A stretch of DNA of 64,000 bases, taken from NCBI RefSeq assembly GCF_010868145.1, contig NZ_JAAGUY010000002.1, positions 35,005 to 99,004 on the forward strand. Direction: 5' to 3'. This document shows, piece by piece, positions 30,412 to 39,864 of the stretch. This stretch comes from Nocardia cyriacigeorgica (GTDB taxonomy: Bacteria; Actinomycetota; Actinomycetes; Mycobacteriales; Mycobacteriaceae). The translations under genes were made by a program, and so were the position numbers. Every line of letters starts with the position of its first letter. The stretch's first letter is position 1. The notes beneath the pieces are model-generated. The model was not told the origin of the DNA. It did no database searches and was given only the letters and a program-made list of their open reading frames with translations.

Positions 30412-31173
30412 CTATTGCTGTGCGGTGTTCTTGCGTTCGGCCCGGGCGGCGGCCTTCGCCGCGGCCTCGGCGGCATCCATGGCGTCGGCCTCCTCCAGCG
30501 TCGGCGCGGCACCACCGAGTCGCGCAGGCACCCAGTAGGCGTCGGGCTCGTGCCGGTAATCGCGCTGCACCTCGAGCAGCATGCGCTGCATGGTCTCGCG
30601 CAGCTGCGCGGTGAGGTCGGCGGCGGGCTCATAGGGCTGGATGGGCTCGCCGACGGTGATCGAGATCGGAGTGTTGGTGCGGCCCAGGCGCTTCGGGAAC
30701 CCTTTGGTCCACACCCGCTGCGCGCCCCAGATGACGATCGGAATGATCGGGACGTCGGCTTCGAGAGCCATACGGGCCGCGCCGGACTTGAATTCCTTGA
30801 TCTCGAAGCTGCGGCTGATCGTCGCCTCGGGATACACACCGACCAACTCACCGCGACGCAGGTAATCGACGGCGGCCTTGTACGAATCCGCGCCTGCGGC
30901 CCGATCGACCGGAATGTGTTTCAGCGCCCGCATGATCGGGCCGGAGATCTTGTTGTCGAAGACCTCTTTCTTGGCCATGAACCGGATGTAGCGCTTGGGC
31001 GTGCGCACCGGCAGTCCGGCATAGGTGAAGTCCATGTATCCGGTGTGATTCACCGCCAAGACGGCACCGCCGGACGCCGGGATGCGTTCATCGCCGGTGA
31101 CGGTGAACTTCAGACCTTCAACGAAGAAGACGGTACGGGCCAAGCCGATGATCGTCCGGTAGACGGGTTCCAC
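30412..31173 (-). CDS. 1-acyl-sn-glycerol-3-phosphate acyltransferase (PlsC-like)
   Basis: 253 residues. The acyltransferase motif I NHTGYMDF (HX4D) and motif III VYPEATISRS (replacing FPEGT) are clear, with IPVDRAAG and PIIPIVIWG between and after. A C-terminal Ala/Glu/Arg tail (ADAMDAAEAAAKAAARAERK) is probably helical. GTG at 31173 is chosen because the longer open frame upstream is Arg/Pro-rich and non-coding in appearance. It would acylate lysophosphatidate or a related glycerolipid at the membrane. Position resembles the Rv3814c-Rv3816c acyltransferases of M. tuberculosis, three genes there and one here. Confidence 0.85.
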   Translation of the reverse strand: MEPVYRTIIGLARTVFFVEGLKFTVTGDERIPASGGAVLAVNHTGYMDFTYAGLPVRTPKRYIRFMAKKEVFDNKISGPIMRALKHIPVDRAAGADSYKAAVDYLRRGELVGVYPEATISRSFEIKEFKSGAARMALEADVPIIPIVIWGAQRVWTKGFPKRLGRTNTPISITVGEPIQPYEPAADLTAQLRETMQRMLLEVQRDYRHEPDAYWVPARLGGAAPTLEEADAMDAAEAAAKAAARAERKNTAQQ

Positions 31174-31349
31174 AATTCCGCTAGCGTAGTCGCTGCCCGT
31201 CCGATCCGGCAGTGCGCCGCGGCAACGCGCGCGGCGACCGGCCTTTCGCCCTCGTCCGCGAGTCGCGGCGCCGGCTGGTGAGCCGCCATCGGCATCGGGC
31301 GATCGACCCAAGGGCACCTCAGCATGTACGAGGAAAGGTGATTGTCGAA

Positions 31350-32363
31350 GTGGAACGCGCGGAGTCGGTATCGCAGGAACCTCGCAGCGCCTCGGCCGCC
31401 GCTCGACGCGGGGCGACGCGGAGCCATCAGGTCGGCGATCCGGCGACCCGCGACCACAGGCGTCGGGCCGCGACCGGGGCGAGCAACCGGAGCCGAACAG
31501 CAGCGGTAACTTCCGTGGCGCGGCCGGCGTTGATCGGTGGTCTTGTCGTTGGCGCCGCACTGCTCGCCGGATGTGATTCGGCGAGCGGCATCCCCGGCGA
31601 CGGCCCGGAGGCGACCGCCGCCGTCACCACCATCACCCCGCCCGCGGCGATTCCCACCCAGACGACCCCGCTCGCCCCGGCGGCCCCGCCGATTCCTACC
31701 GATGCTCCCCCGGTCGGTGCGGTACCCGGACTGCCCGAGGCTGCGCCGGCGGTGCAGCGCTGGGCTGTCGACCTGGAATCCAGCACGATCGCCCAACTGC
31801 AAACCACCTGCTGGACGCTGCCACCGCTGACCGTCGCGGAGATGTACGCCGATCCGCAGCCGGTACTCGCGGCATTGGCCGAGCCGGGCGCGATCACCGA
31901 CGATGTCATCAGGTGGCGCGGCGCGGGCACCACCGTCACCGTGGACCGGGCCGCGATCGAATCCGGTTACGCCTGCCCACGGGTGTTCCCTGCCGGCGCC
32001 GAACCGGGATACGACGACGCAGACGCCCGCCACACCGTCCGCCGCTACCTGGCCCGGCTCACCGGTGAACCGCTGGACCCGGCCGACAAGGAAGGCACGC
32101 ATCCGCTGCTGTGCGCGGCGACCCCGGCCACCTGGGATTCGCAGGGCACCGGAAGCCCGGTGCGCGCACCGCTGGCCGACAATCCGGGCCGATTGACCGG
32201 CACGACCGCCTTCGCCGACCAGCAGATCAACTCCTCGCAGCTGCGCGCCGGATATGTCCGGGTCCAGGTGCCCGTCACCAACTCCTCGGGTGTGACGCAG
32301 AGCCGGACCTTCACCTTGCGTGAGGGATCAGACGGCTACTGCATCGGGGACGTCTCCCCGTAA
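31350..32363 (+). CDS. Putative lipoprotein of unknown function
   Basis: Start uncertain: GTG at 31350 (337 residues, AAAGG upstream) or GTG at 31515, which would place a normal signal peptide at the N-terminus. The lipobox LLAGC is clear. After it comes a Pro/Thr-rich linker, then a ~200-residue domain with four cysteines (TTCWTLP, GYACPRV, LLCAATP, GYCIGD) that may form two disulfides. No family recognised. It is divergent from the acyltransferase and 61 bases before the MBL/Rieske gene. Confidence 0.7.
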   Translation: MERAESVSQEPRSASAAARRGATRSHQVGDPATRDHRRRAATGASNRSRTAAVTSVARPALIGGLVVGAALLAGCDSASGIPGDGPEATAAVTTITPPAAIPTQTTPLAPAAPPIPTDAPPVGAVPGLPEAAPAVQRWAVDLESSTIAQLQTTCWTLPPLTVAEMYADPQPVLAALAEPGAITDDVIRWRGAGTTVTVDRAAIESGYACPRVFPAGAEPGYDDADARHTVRRYLARLTGEPLDPADKEGTHPLLCAATPATWDSQGTGSPVRAPLADNPGRLTGTTAFADQQINSSQLRAGYVRVQVPVTNSSGVTQSRTFTLREGSDGYCIGDVSP

Positions 32364-32424
32364 CGACTACCCTGGACGACCGGCTGACAGTACGGAAACA
32401 CCGCGGTTCAGGAGGAACAAGCTC

Positions 32425-33963
32425 GTGCAGATCACCAGCGTCGGACATGCGGGTTTCCATATCCAGACGACGGCCGGGTCGATCCTCTGCGATCCCTGGG
32501 TGAACCCTGCCTACTTCGCCTCATGGGTCCCGTTCCCGGACAACACCCAGCTCGACTGGGATGAGCTGGGCAATTGCGATTTCCTCTACGTCTCGCATCT
32601 GCACCGCGACCACTTCGACGCCGAGAACCTCGCCGCGCACGTCAACAAGGACGCCACTGTCCTGCTGCCGGACTACCCGGTCCCGGATCTGCGCCGTGAA
32701 CTGGAGAAGCTCGGATTCCACAAGTTCTTCGAGACCGAGGATTCGGTCAAGCACACGGTGACCGGTCCCGGTGGCGACCTGGACGTCATGATCATCGCGT
32801 TGCGGGCGCCCGCCGACGGTCCGATCGGTGACTCCGGGCTGGTCGTCTCCGACGGTGAGACCACCTGTTTCAACATGAACGACGCACGTCCGGTGGATAT
32901 GGACGTGCTGCACGACGCGTTCGGGCACATCGACATCCATCTGCTGCAGTATTCGGGCGCCATCTGGTATCCGATGGTCTACGACATCCCCAACCGCACG
33001 AAGTCGAACTTCGGTAAGCAGAAGCGTCAGCGCGGCATGGACCGGGCACGCAGCTATATCGAGCAGGTCGGCGCGACCTGGGTGGTGCCCTCCGCCGGGC
33101 CGCCGGTCTTCCTGGACGACGAGCTGCGCTATCTCAATGACGACCGCGGCGATGAAGGCAACATCTTCCCTGATCAGATGGTGTTCCTCGAGCAGATGCG
33201 GATCCACGGCAACGAGGGCGGGGTCCTGATGATCCCGGGCTCGGTGGCCGATGTGCGCGGCGCCGAGCTGGCGCTCACTCATCCCTTCGACCCGGCCGAG
33301 ATCTACGACGACAAAGCCGGATACATCGAGCGCATGGCCGAACGCCTGGCGCCGGTGCTCGCGGCGGAGAAGGCGTCCTGGGCGACCGGAGAGGGGTCGC
33401 TGCTCGACCCGCTGAAGGCGCTGTTCGAGCCCATCATGGCGCAGAGCGATCTGATCTGTGACGGTATCGGCTACCCCATCGGTCTGGTGATCGGCGAGGA
33501 AACCGTGGTGCTGGACTTCCCGAAGCGCCTGGTCCGCGGCCCGATCGAGGGCGAGGGCAAATACCGCTACGGCTTCCGCATCGCACCGGAGCTGGTGCGC
33601 ACCGTCCTGCGCGATAACGAGCCGGACTGGGTGAACACCATCTTCCTGTCCACCCGCTTCCAGGCGTGGCGGATCGGCGGCTACAACGAGTTCCTCTACA
33701 CCTTCTTCAAATGCCTCACCGACGAGCGCATCGCCTACGCCGACGGCTGGTTCGCCGAAGCACACGACGATTCCGCCTCGACCGAACTCGCTGGCTGGGA
33801 AATCCAACGCCGCTGCCCCCATCTCAAGGCCGACCTGTCCAAGTTCGGTGTCGTCGAGGGCAACACCCTCACCTGCAACCTGCACGGCTGGCAATGGGAC
33901 CTGGAATCGGGTCGCTGCAAGACCTCGAAGGGGCATGAACTGCGCTCAAAGAAGCTCGGCTGA
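32425..33963 (+). CDS. MBL-fold hydrolase with C-terminal Rieske domain (Rv3818-like)
   Basis: 512 residues. GTG at 32425 has AGGAGG nine bases upstream. The N-terminal metallo-beta-lactamase fold (about 1-250) contains the metal motif SHLHRDHFD. The C-terminal ~90 residues hold a Rieske [2Fe-2S] site: CPHLKADL and, after a 20-residue gap, CNLHGW (CxH...CxxH). MBL plus Rieske recalls CMP-Neu5Ac hydroxylase, which has the Rieske domain at the N-terminus; here the order is reversed. Substrate unknown. It keeps the synteny of Rv3818. Confidence 0.85.
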   Translation: MQITSVGHAGFHIQTTAGSILCDPWVNPAYFASWVPFPDNTQLDWDELGNCDFLYVSHLHRDHFDAENLAAHVNKDATVLLPDYPVPDLRRELEKLGFHKFFETEDSVKHTVTGPGGDLDVMIIALRAPADGPIGDSGLVVSDGETTCFNMNDARPVDMDVLHDAFGHIDIHLLQYSGAIWYPMVYDIPNRTKSNFGKQKRQRGMDRARSYIEQVGATWVVPSAGPPVFLDDELRYLNDDRGDEGNIFPDQMVFLEQMRIHGNEGGVLMIPGSVADVRGAELALTHPFDPAEIYDDKAGYIERMAERLAPVLAAEKASWATGEGSLLDPLKALFEPIMAQSDLICDGIGYPIGLVIGEETVVLDFPKRLVRGPIEGEGKYRYGFRIAPELVRTVLRDNEPDWVNTIFLSTRFQAWRIGGYNEFLYTFFKCLTDERIAYADGWFAEAHDDSASTELAGWEIQRRCPHLKADLSKFGVVEGNTLTCNLHGWQWDLESGRCKTSKGHELRSKKLG

Positions 33964-33990
33964 GCCCTCCCGTCCCTGGGTCAGGAGGGC
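33964..33990. terminator. Hairpin between convergent genes
   Basis: GCCCTCC (33964-33970) pairs with GGAGGGC (33984-33990) around a 13-base loop, overlapping the stop of the DUF606 transporter gene. It may serve both converging transcripts. Confidence 0.5.
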
Positions 33991-34958
33991 CGCTCCGCCC
34001 GGCTGCCACTCGGTACACCCGTCGCCAAGAGCACCGCGACCAGCGTGAGCGCACAACCGGCAACAGCCGTCATCGACAGCCCCGCCCCGGTCGGGATGGC
34101 CACATCGAGGGCGATCGAGGCGAGCAGCTGGCCCGCCACCGAGGTGAGGCCGAGGAGCAGGACGCCGATCCAGCGGACGACCAGGACCGCGAGAGCGATG
34201 AACACGACGCCGATCGCGCCGCCGAGATAAAGCCATGGCTCGGTGGGGAATTCGGTGGGCAGTCCGGCACCGGCGACGACCACGGCCTCGACCGCGAACA
34301 AGCCGACGAGGCCGACCGCGAAGTTGATACCGGTCGCCGGGAACGGTCCGCCGACCGCGCCGACCCGCCCGTTCACCGCCTGCTGCCAGGCCAGTCCGAT
34401 ACCCGCGAGCGCGGGGACCAGGATGAGCACCGCGTGCGGGACGTCGGCGAGGGCGGTCGGCGCCGACAATGCACCGCTGACCTGCGCGCTACCGAGACCT
34501 GCGAGCGCGACCGCGAACACCCCGAGCCCCGCTGCACCGATGCGGCGCGCCGTCACCGGGGTTCGCCCGTTGGGCGCCAACCCGAGTCGATCCACCACCA
34601 GGCTGCTGAGCAGCTGACCGGCCACCACCGCCACAGTGAACGCGGTGACCCCCAGTGCGGCAATGGTCAGGCCCTGACTCGCGACGAACGCCGCACCGCA
34701 CAACCCGCCAAGCAACTGCCACGGGCGCAACTCCCCCGCTGCCACCGCCCGCCGGACATCGCCGAGCCCGGACCGCAACCGCTGCGAACACGCGAAGGCC
34801 ACGGCCAGCACCAGCAGCCCGGTGCCGAAACTGACGACGGCGGCGGCGATTCCGTCGTGCAGCCGCTCGCCGAGTGCGCCATTGATCCTGGCCTGCACCG
34901 CAACCCCGGCCCCGATGGACATCCCGAGACCGAGCCCAAGCCGCGTCTGCACCGCCAC
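33981..34958 (-). CDS. DMT-superfamily transporter, DUF606/YdcZ type (two fused repeats)
   Basis: 325 residues and about ten TM helices. Each half begins with a Gly/Ala-rich helix and an N/Q-containing turn (VAVQARINGALGE in repeat 1; LAWQQAVNGRVGAVG in repeat 2), the DUF606 pattern. Single-repeat members function as pairs; this is the fused form. GTG start at 34958. Substrate unknown. It stands alone, convergent with the MBL/Rieske gene. Confidence 0.78.
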   Translation of the reverse strand: MAVQTRLGLGLGMSIGAGVAVQARINGALGERLHDGIAAAVVSFGTGLLVLAVAFACSQRLRSGLGDVRRAVAAGELRPWQLLGGLCGAAFVASQGLTIAALGVTAFTVAVVAGQLLSSLVVDRLGLAPNGRTPVTARRIGAAGLGVFAVALAGLGSAQVSGALSAPTALADVPHAVLILVPALAGIGLAWQQAVNGRVGAVGGPFPATGINFAVGLVGLFAVEAVVVAGAGLPTEFPTEPWLYLGGAIGVVFIALAVLVVRWIGVLLLGLTSVAGQLLASIALDVAIPTGAGLSMTAVAGCALTLVAVLLATGVPSGSRAERPS

Positions 34959-35087
34959 CGCGCCACCCTATCCCCGGGTCGGTGCGCGGCTGTGGACCTA
35001 CTGCGGGCTGCCATTGATGCCACCGGCTGATGTCCAACAGTCCGCGATCACGCTCTCACCGCGCCGGTGGGAGACGCCTCCAGGTCC

Positions 35088-36353
35088 TCACACAGCCTGC
35101 ACCGGCCGCGCCGCATATGTGTCGTGCCGCGCGTAGGTCCGGTCGCCACCATTGCGGGCGATCGATGTGCGCACCATGTTTGCGCGCATGCGGGCCCCGA
35201 GACGTTCCTGGAAGCGGGTCGCTCCGGGGATGAAGCGCCGCGGAATTTCCAGCGCGCCGTTGACAACGGCCGTGGTCACTACCGCCGCCTGGAAACGCTT
35301 ATCGTCTTCCAAGCCGAGGAAATCGGCATTGCTCGGGCCGAGCACGATACGGCTGTAGGCGACAAGGTAACTGGTCACGAACCGGCGGATGGCACGCTGC
35401 GCCGGGGTGCGACAGCCGATGAACAGGCCCCCGATCGCCGGGACGAGCGCCTGGGCCAGTCGTCGCGAATCCTCGTCCGGGATGAACTCGGTGTCGGCCA
35501 GGATCCAGAACGCACGCCAGGTGTCGGTTTCGCTGGTCGGCAGAATCTGCGGGTCGATACCGAGCAGGAAGCCGACGTAGCGCCAGAGATGGAATACCGC
35601 GTCCTTCTCGGCGGCCGAGAATTGCAGCCCGAGGGCTTGCGAACCGAGCAAATTGGCCATCGAGAACAACCCGAGGGTCCCGACCGTGAGCACCTGGTTG
35701 ACCGGATGGTCCCAGGCCTCGTGGTCCCAGTCGGCTCGGCGGTTCATACCCGCCCGCACCAGTGCGTGCATCAAACGCACCCGAAGCGCGCTCTGGTAGC
35801 CGATCCGATCGCGTTGCAGCCCACCAGGAGTGGTGACATCCAGCCACCACTGCGTGGTCTCGGCGAGTCTGCGCGGCGCCATCGCGGCGAGGTCGCCGGT
35901 TCCGACCAGCGTCTTGTCCGCTCGCGAGGCGAGATATCCGCCCATCAGCGCGAACATGCCCATGGCGATACCGCCCCACACGCCGGTCCGCTGCACCACT
36001 CGTGCGCCGCGCTCGAGTTTCTTGCGGTCGAGCCAGTAAGGCTCTGCCTCGACCTGTTCGAAGAAGGCCACCAGTTCCGGTGGCGCATCCGGCACCGCCG
36101 CTATCCCGCCCGTCACCGCGGTGTCGAACATGCGGCGGCCCGCGCCTGGCGGCAATCGCCGGAACATCGCGACGACGTCGTCTGCGAGCGGATCGCCGAC
36201 CTGGGCGAACCTGCGGAAGGAATCGCGTTGCGCCGCCGTGCATGGCAGGTTCGGCGGAGCGAGCAGCGGGAGGGCATAACGGAACGGGAATTCGGTGAAC
36301 AGCTGCGGCGTGGGCAGCGGCCCGTCGCCCGCTGAAAGGTTGTCATGCGCCAT
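35088..36353 (-). CDS. Oxygenase MpaB family / DUF2236 protein
   Basis: 421 residues from ATG at 36353 (GGTGG upstream; the open frame extends to 36422 without support). It resembles the DUF2236 family, which includes latex-clearing protein Lcp and MpaB, heme-b oxygenases of hydrophobic substrates. Landmarks are RRMFDTAVTGG, a buried helix GVWGGIAMGMFALMGGYLAS, and RVRLMHALVR followed by DHPVNQVL. The histidine in RVRLMHALVR is the likely heme ligand by analogy. No twin-arginine signal is seen, unlike secreted Lcp. Substrate unknown. Confidence 0.75.
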   Translation of the reverse strand: MAHDNLSAGDGPLPTPQLFTEFPFRYALPLLAPPNLPCTAAQRDSFRRFAQVGDPLADDVVAMFRRLPPGAGRRMFDTAVTGGIAAVPDAPPELVAFFEQVEAEPYWLDRKKLERGARVVQRTGVWGGIAMGMFALMGGYLASRADKTLVGTGDLAAMAPRRLAETTQWWLDVTTPGGLQRDRIGYQSALRVRLMHALVRAGMNRRADWDHEAWDHPVNQVLTVGTLGLFSMANLLGSQALGLQFSAAEKDAVFHLWRYVGFLLGIDPQILPTSETDTWRAFWILADTEFIPDEDSRRLAQALVPAIGGLFIGCRTPAQRAIRRFVTSYLVAYSRIVLGPSNADFLGLEDDKRFQAAVVTTAVVNGALEIPRRFIPGATRFQERLGARMRANMVRTSIARNGGDRTYARHDTYAARPVQAV

Positions 36354-36555
36354 TGCATTCCACCCATCAGGTCTCGGCACTCGGCGTCGAGTACATCTGG
36401 AAAGACGGTCCCACAGAATCAAAAATCTGGCAATAGGTGCTACCAGAATGCGCGGCGCACCTCAGCGAACTCGGCGAGCCACACCACCGCCGCCCGGCTG
36501 CGAATTCAGCGCGCCGAATCGGTCGCGCGGCGGTCCACGGCACGATAGCGACGGA

Positions 36556-37848
36556 TCATCCGCTGAGGTCGACATTCCGGCTCGACACGGTCGACCGGCG
36601 CGGCAGCCACGCCGGAGTCACCGCCGCAATCGCCAACACCCCGAATCCGAGCAGCGCGACCGTTGCCGACATCGACAACCACACCGTCACCAGCGCGACG
36701 AAACCGAACGCGGCGAGCGAGACAACCTCCGACAACAGCCCCGACACCGAGGTCACCGTTGCCCGCGCCGGACCCTCGATCGCATCCTGCAACCGAGCCG
36801 CCGACACGACGGTCGCGTTGTAGACGATGCCGTACGAAATACCGAGCGCGATGAATCCCGAACCGGTCAGCACATACATCGCCGCAGGCCAGCGCACCGC
36901 CAACCCGACCACCACCGCACCAGCGATGAACAGCACACCGGCCACCGCGACGGCGATCCCCATGGTCCGCGCCCGCATCGTCTCGGTTCGGCCCGCCGTC
37001 ACCGAACCGATCAGTGAGCCGACCACCGTGATGCCGACCAGCACCGGCACCACCGCGGTCGCGACTCCCGCCTCGCCCGCCACCAACGCGAAGTACTCAT
37101 CGAAGGCGGTGATCCCGTACAGCAGCGCACCGAGCAGAACGCCGTTGCGGACGCTCTTGATCCGCGTCGCCTCCCCTACGCCGGATCGCAACATGGACAG
37201 GTATCGCGTGATCGGCCGCGCGGTCGGGGTGGTCGCTGCGGCGGGCACGGTATCGGGTTCATCTTCCAGCTCATCCACCTCGCCCGCCGACACCGACTTG
37301 GGCGCGGCGGGAAGGGTGAGCGCGACGGCCGTATGCGCCACCGCCATCGCGACACTGACCCAGCCGATCAACGGATACCCACCGACCAGATACAGCGGCG
37401 TCGCGGCAAGGATGGCGATCAACACCGCGGTCTCGGTGGCCGCTCTGGTGTAGCCGAGGATCCGCGGGAAGGCCGAGGGTTCACCGCGGACGCTGAGTTC
37501 GTCATAGAGCAGCGCTTCGAACGTTCCGGATCGCAAGGCTCCCGACACGCCCCACACCACGAAACCAGCGGCGAAGCCGAAGTAATTCGGCACCACCGTC
37601 CACAGGGTGAAACCCGTCGTCAGCAGCACACCGCTGAGCACGAGCAAACCGCGCCGCGACACGGTGTCCGCCCATGCGCCCGACGGCACTTCCAGCAGGA
37701 ACGCCGTTGCCGACCACAGCGCGAACAGCGAGGAAATCTGCCCGGCGTTCAGGCCGTGATCGGCGAACAGCAGGGCGTAGATGGCATAGAGCGGGAAGAA
37801 GTCACCGAGTCCGGCGAACAGCACCGCCCGTACGGTGAGGGCACGCAT
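36556..37848 (-). CDS. MFS transporter
   Basis: 430 residues with twelve predicted helices in two halves and a charged central loop (VDELEDEPDTVPAAA). Motif A-like ADTVSRRGLL follows TM2. ATG at 37848. The family covers drug, sugar and metabolite transporters; nothing specific fixes the substrate. It is monocistronic; 100 bases separate it from the GGDEF/EAL gene. Confidence 0.82.
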   Translation of the reverse strand: MRALTVRAVLFAGLGDFFPLYAIYALLFADHGLNAGQISSLFALWSATAFLLEVPSGAWADTVSRRGLLVLSGVLLTTGFTLWTVVPNYFGFAAGFVVWGVSGALRSGTFEALLYDELSVRGEPSAFPRILGYTRAATETAVLIAILAATPLYLVGGYPLIGWVSVAMAVAHTAVALTLPAAPKSVSAGEVDELEDEPDTVPAAATTPTARPITRYLSMLRSGVGEATRIKSVRNGVLLGALLYGITAFDEYFALVAGEAGVATAVVPVLVGITVVGSLIGSVTAGRTETMRARTMGIAVAVAGVLFIAGAVVVGLAVRWPAAMYVLTGSGFIALGISYGIVYNATVVSAARLQDAIEGPARATVTSVSGLLSEVVSLAAFGFVALVTVWLSMSATVALLGFGVLAIAAVTPAWLPRRSTVSSRNVDLSG

Positions 37849-37951
37849 ACCGATCGCCTCGGCCGACTTACTCGGGTCGAATCAACAGCCGTAGATGAGC
37901 AAACGCATGTGACCAGCATCGTCGTCGACAGTGACACCGGTCAAGGGAATT

Positions 37952-39823
37952 TCAGCCGAGTGGAACCCAGCCGTTGCGATCGGCGTCGGCACCGGGACCC
38001 ACCCGGCCCTGGCTCTGATTCAGATCGCTGATCAGTTCCGCGACCGGATGCGAATCGCTGTAGTGATAGCCCTGCGCCAGCGCGAAACCGAGCTCGGTGA
38101 GCACCGCGGCTTGGTATTCGGTCTCCACGCCCTCGGCGATCACCTGCAGGTCCAGCGACTTGCTCAGCGCGGCGATCACGCCGAGCAGCGGCGGCGCGGG
38201 CGAATCCGAACGGATCGCGGCCACGAAGGACTGATCGACCTTGATGATGTCGCTCGGCAACGTGGCCAGCCTGCTCAGCGAGGAGTAGCCGGTGCCGAAA
38301 TCGTCGATCGCGATGCGGACACCACGGTCGCGCAGCGTGTGCAGATTCGCGATGGCGGTCTGGGATTCGGCGGCCAGCTCGCTTTCGGTCACCTCGAGCA
38401 CCAGCTGATCGGCAGGCCATCCGGTGCTGTTCAGGATGTCGGTGACCCGATCGGCGTAACCCGTTTCGGCCAGCTCCAGCCCGCTCACATTGACGTTGAG
38501 GGTGAGATCGAGCTGGGCGAAGGTCTCCTGGAGCCGCGCGGCGTCGGCACAGGCCCGGCGCAGCACCAGCTCGTCGAGATCGGAGATGAGGTCGTATTCC
38601 TCGGCCACCCGGATCAGACCCTCGGTGGTGACGTCGGGCTGCGCGCTCGACGACCATCGCAGCAGCGCTTCCACGCCGACGGCTTTGCCGCCGCCCTCGC
38701 TCAGGCTGACGATCGGCTGATAATGCACGTCGAGTGCACCGCGGTCGATGGCCTCGCGCAGCTCGACCGCCAGCGGCAGCTGTCGCGAGGACTCCAGCAC
38801 CGTCCGGTTACGTCCGGCTTGCTTGGCCCGGTACAGGCCCACATCGGCCCGGCTCACCAGCAGCGAACCGGATTCGCCCGGCTGCCAGGACGTCACACCG
38901 GCCGAGCAGCCGGTGGTGACGGCGGCGCGCAGCTGTTCGGTGAGCAGGATCGCGGCCTGTTCGGTGGTGCCAGGCAGCAGCAGGGCGAAGACATCGCCGC
39001 CGTAGCGGGCCAGCCGCTGATCGGGGGCGAGCAGCTTGCCCCAGGTGTCGGCGACGCGCTGCAGGACGGCGTCGCCCGCACGGTGCCCGAGATGATCGTT
39101 GACCTTCTGGAACCGGTCCAAGTCGACCAGCACCAGCGCCAGCCCCTCCTCGGAGCGGGTGGCGTTCTCGATGGCGGTATTGAGCGCCCGGTCGAAACCG
39201 CGCCGGTTCAGCAACCCGGTCAGCACGTCGATATCGGCCTCCGACGCCATCCGGGTGAGGATCCCGACGACGACACCGACACCGAAGGTCACCCCGGCCG
39301 GGATCAGACCCGACCACCAGGGCAGACCCTCGCGGGTCGGTAGCACCCACAGGCAGGCCGCCATTGCGAACGCGATATGTGCCATCGCCAGCGGCCAGAC
39401 GAAGAACAGCGCAGCGTCACAGGCCACGAACACGTAGAACGAGGCGAGCGTGATCGCACCGACGGTGTTCGGGAAGGCATAGACGGCAATGGTGACCAGG
39501 ATCGTCGCGATGGCGACATATCCGTGGTGAATGGTGTGCGGCAGCCGCGGACCCCAGCCGAGCAGGCTGATACCGAGCAGCAACGCCACCGCGGCCGCAC
39601 TGCCGACCAGCGGACGGTTGCCCTCGTCGCCGGGTGCGACGGCGGTGATCACCAGGCCGAGCGCACCGCCCATGACATAGAAGGCCCCGGTGGTCCTGGA
39701 CATGACCATGGCCGTCGCCAACGCAGACGCGGCCCGAACCCGGGTTCGGGTATCGCCGCGAGACCCGATTCCTCGCACGAACGACAGCCTAGACAAGAGC
39801 CAACCCCCCGGTTGCCACATCAC
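37952..39823 (-). CDS. Membrane GGDEF-EAL cyclic-di-GMP protein, degenerate cyclase site
   Basis: Up to 623 residues from GTG at 39823; later starts (for example near residue 39) are possible. About seven N-terminal helices (50-190) form a membrane sensor. The GGDEF domain (about 195-340) has GGDVF at 275-279, where the catalytic Glu is replaced by Val. The EAL domain (about 355-610) is intact: EALLRW (385-390), NVNVSG, LEVTESEL, DDFGTGYSSL, KVDQSF and IAEGVET. The protein is therefore probably a c-di-GMP phosphodiesterase with a regulatory, GTP-binding GGDEF module. Confidence 0.85.
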   Translation of the reverse strand: MMWQPGGWLLSRLSFVRGIGSRGDTRTRVRAASALATAMVMSRTTGAFYVMGGALGLVITAVAPGDEGNRPLVGSAAAVALLLGISLLGWGPRLPHTIHHGYVAIATILVTIAVYAFPNTVGAITLASFYVFVACDAALFFVWPLAMAHIAFAMAACLWVLPTREGLPWWSGLIPAGVTFGVGVVVGILTRMASEADIDVLTGLLNRRGFDRALNTAIENATRSEEGLALVLVDLDRFQKVNDHLGHRAGDAVLQRVADTWGKLLAPDQRLARYGGDVFALLLPGTTEQAAILLTEQLRAAVTTGCSAGVTSWQPGESGSLLVSRADVGLYRAKQAGRNRTVLESSRQLPLAVELREAIDRGALDVHYQPIVSLSEGGGKAVGVEALLRWSSSAQPDVTTEGLIRVAEEYDLISDLDELVLRRACADAARLQETFAQLDLTLNVNVSGLELAETGYADRVTDILNSTGWPADQLVLEVTESELAAESQTAIANLHTLRDRGVRIAIDDFGTGYSSLSRLATLPSDIIKVDQSFVAAIRSDSPAPPLLGVIAALSKSLDLQVIAEGVETEYQAAVLTELGFALAQGYHYSDSHPVAELISDLNQSQGRVGPGADADRNGWVPLG

Positions 39824-39864
39824 AGGAATCAGACATCAGGACCGACCACGGCCGAACATGCGCG

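Noticed and set aside
31212..31349. N-terminal extension of the lipoprotein gene
   Set aside because: Arg/His-rich, no RBS at the ATG; GTG at 31350 or 31515 is better.
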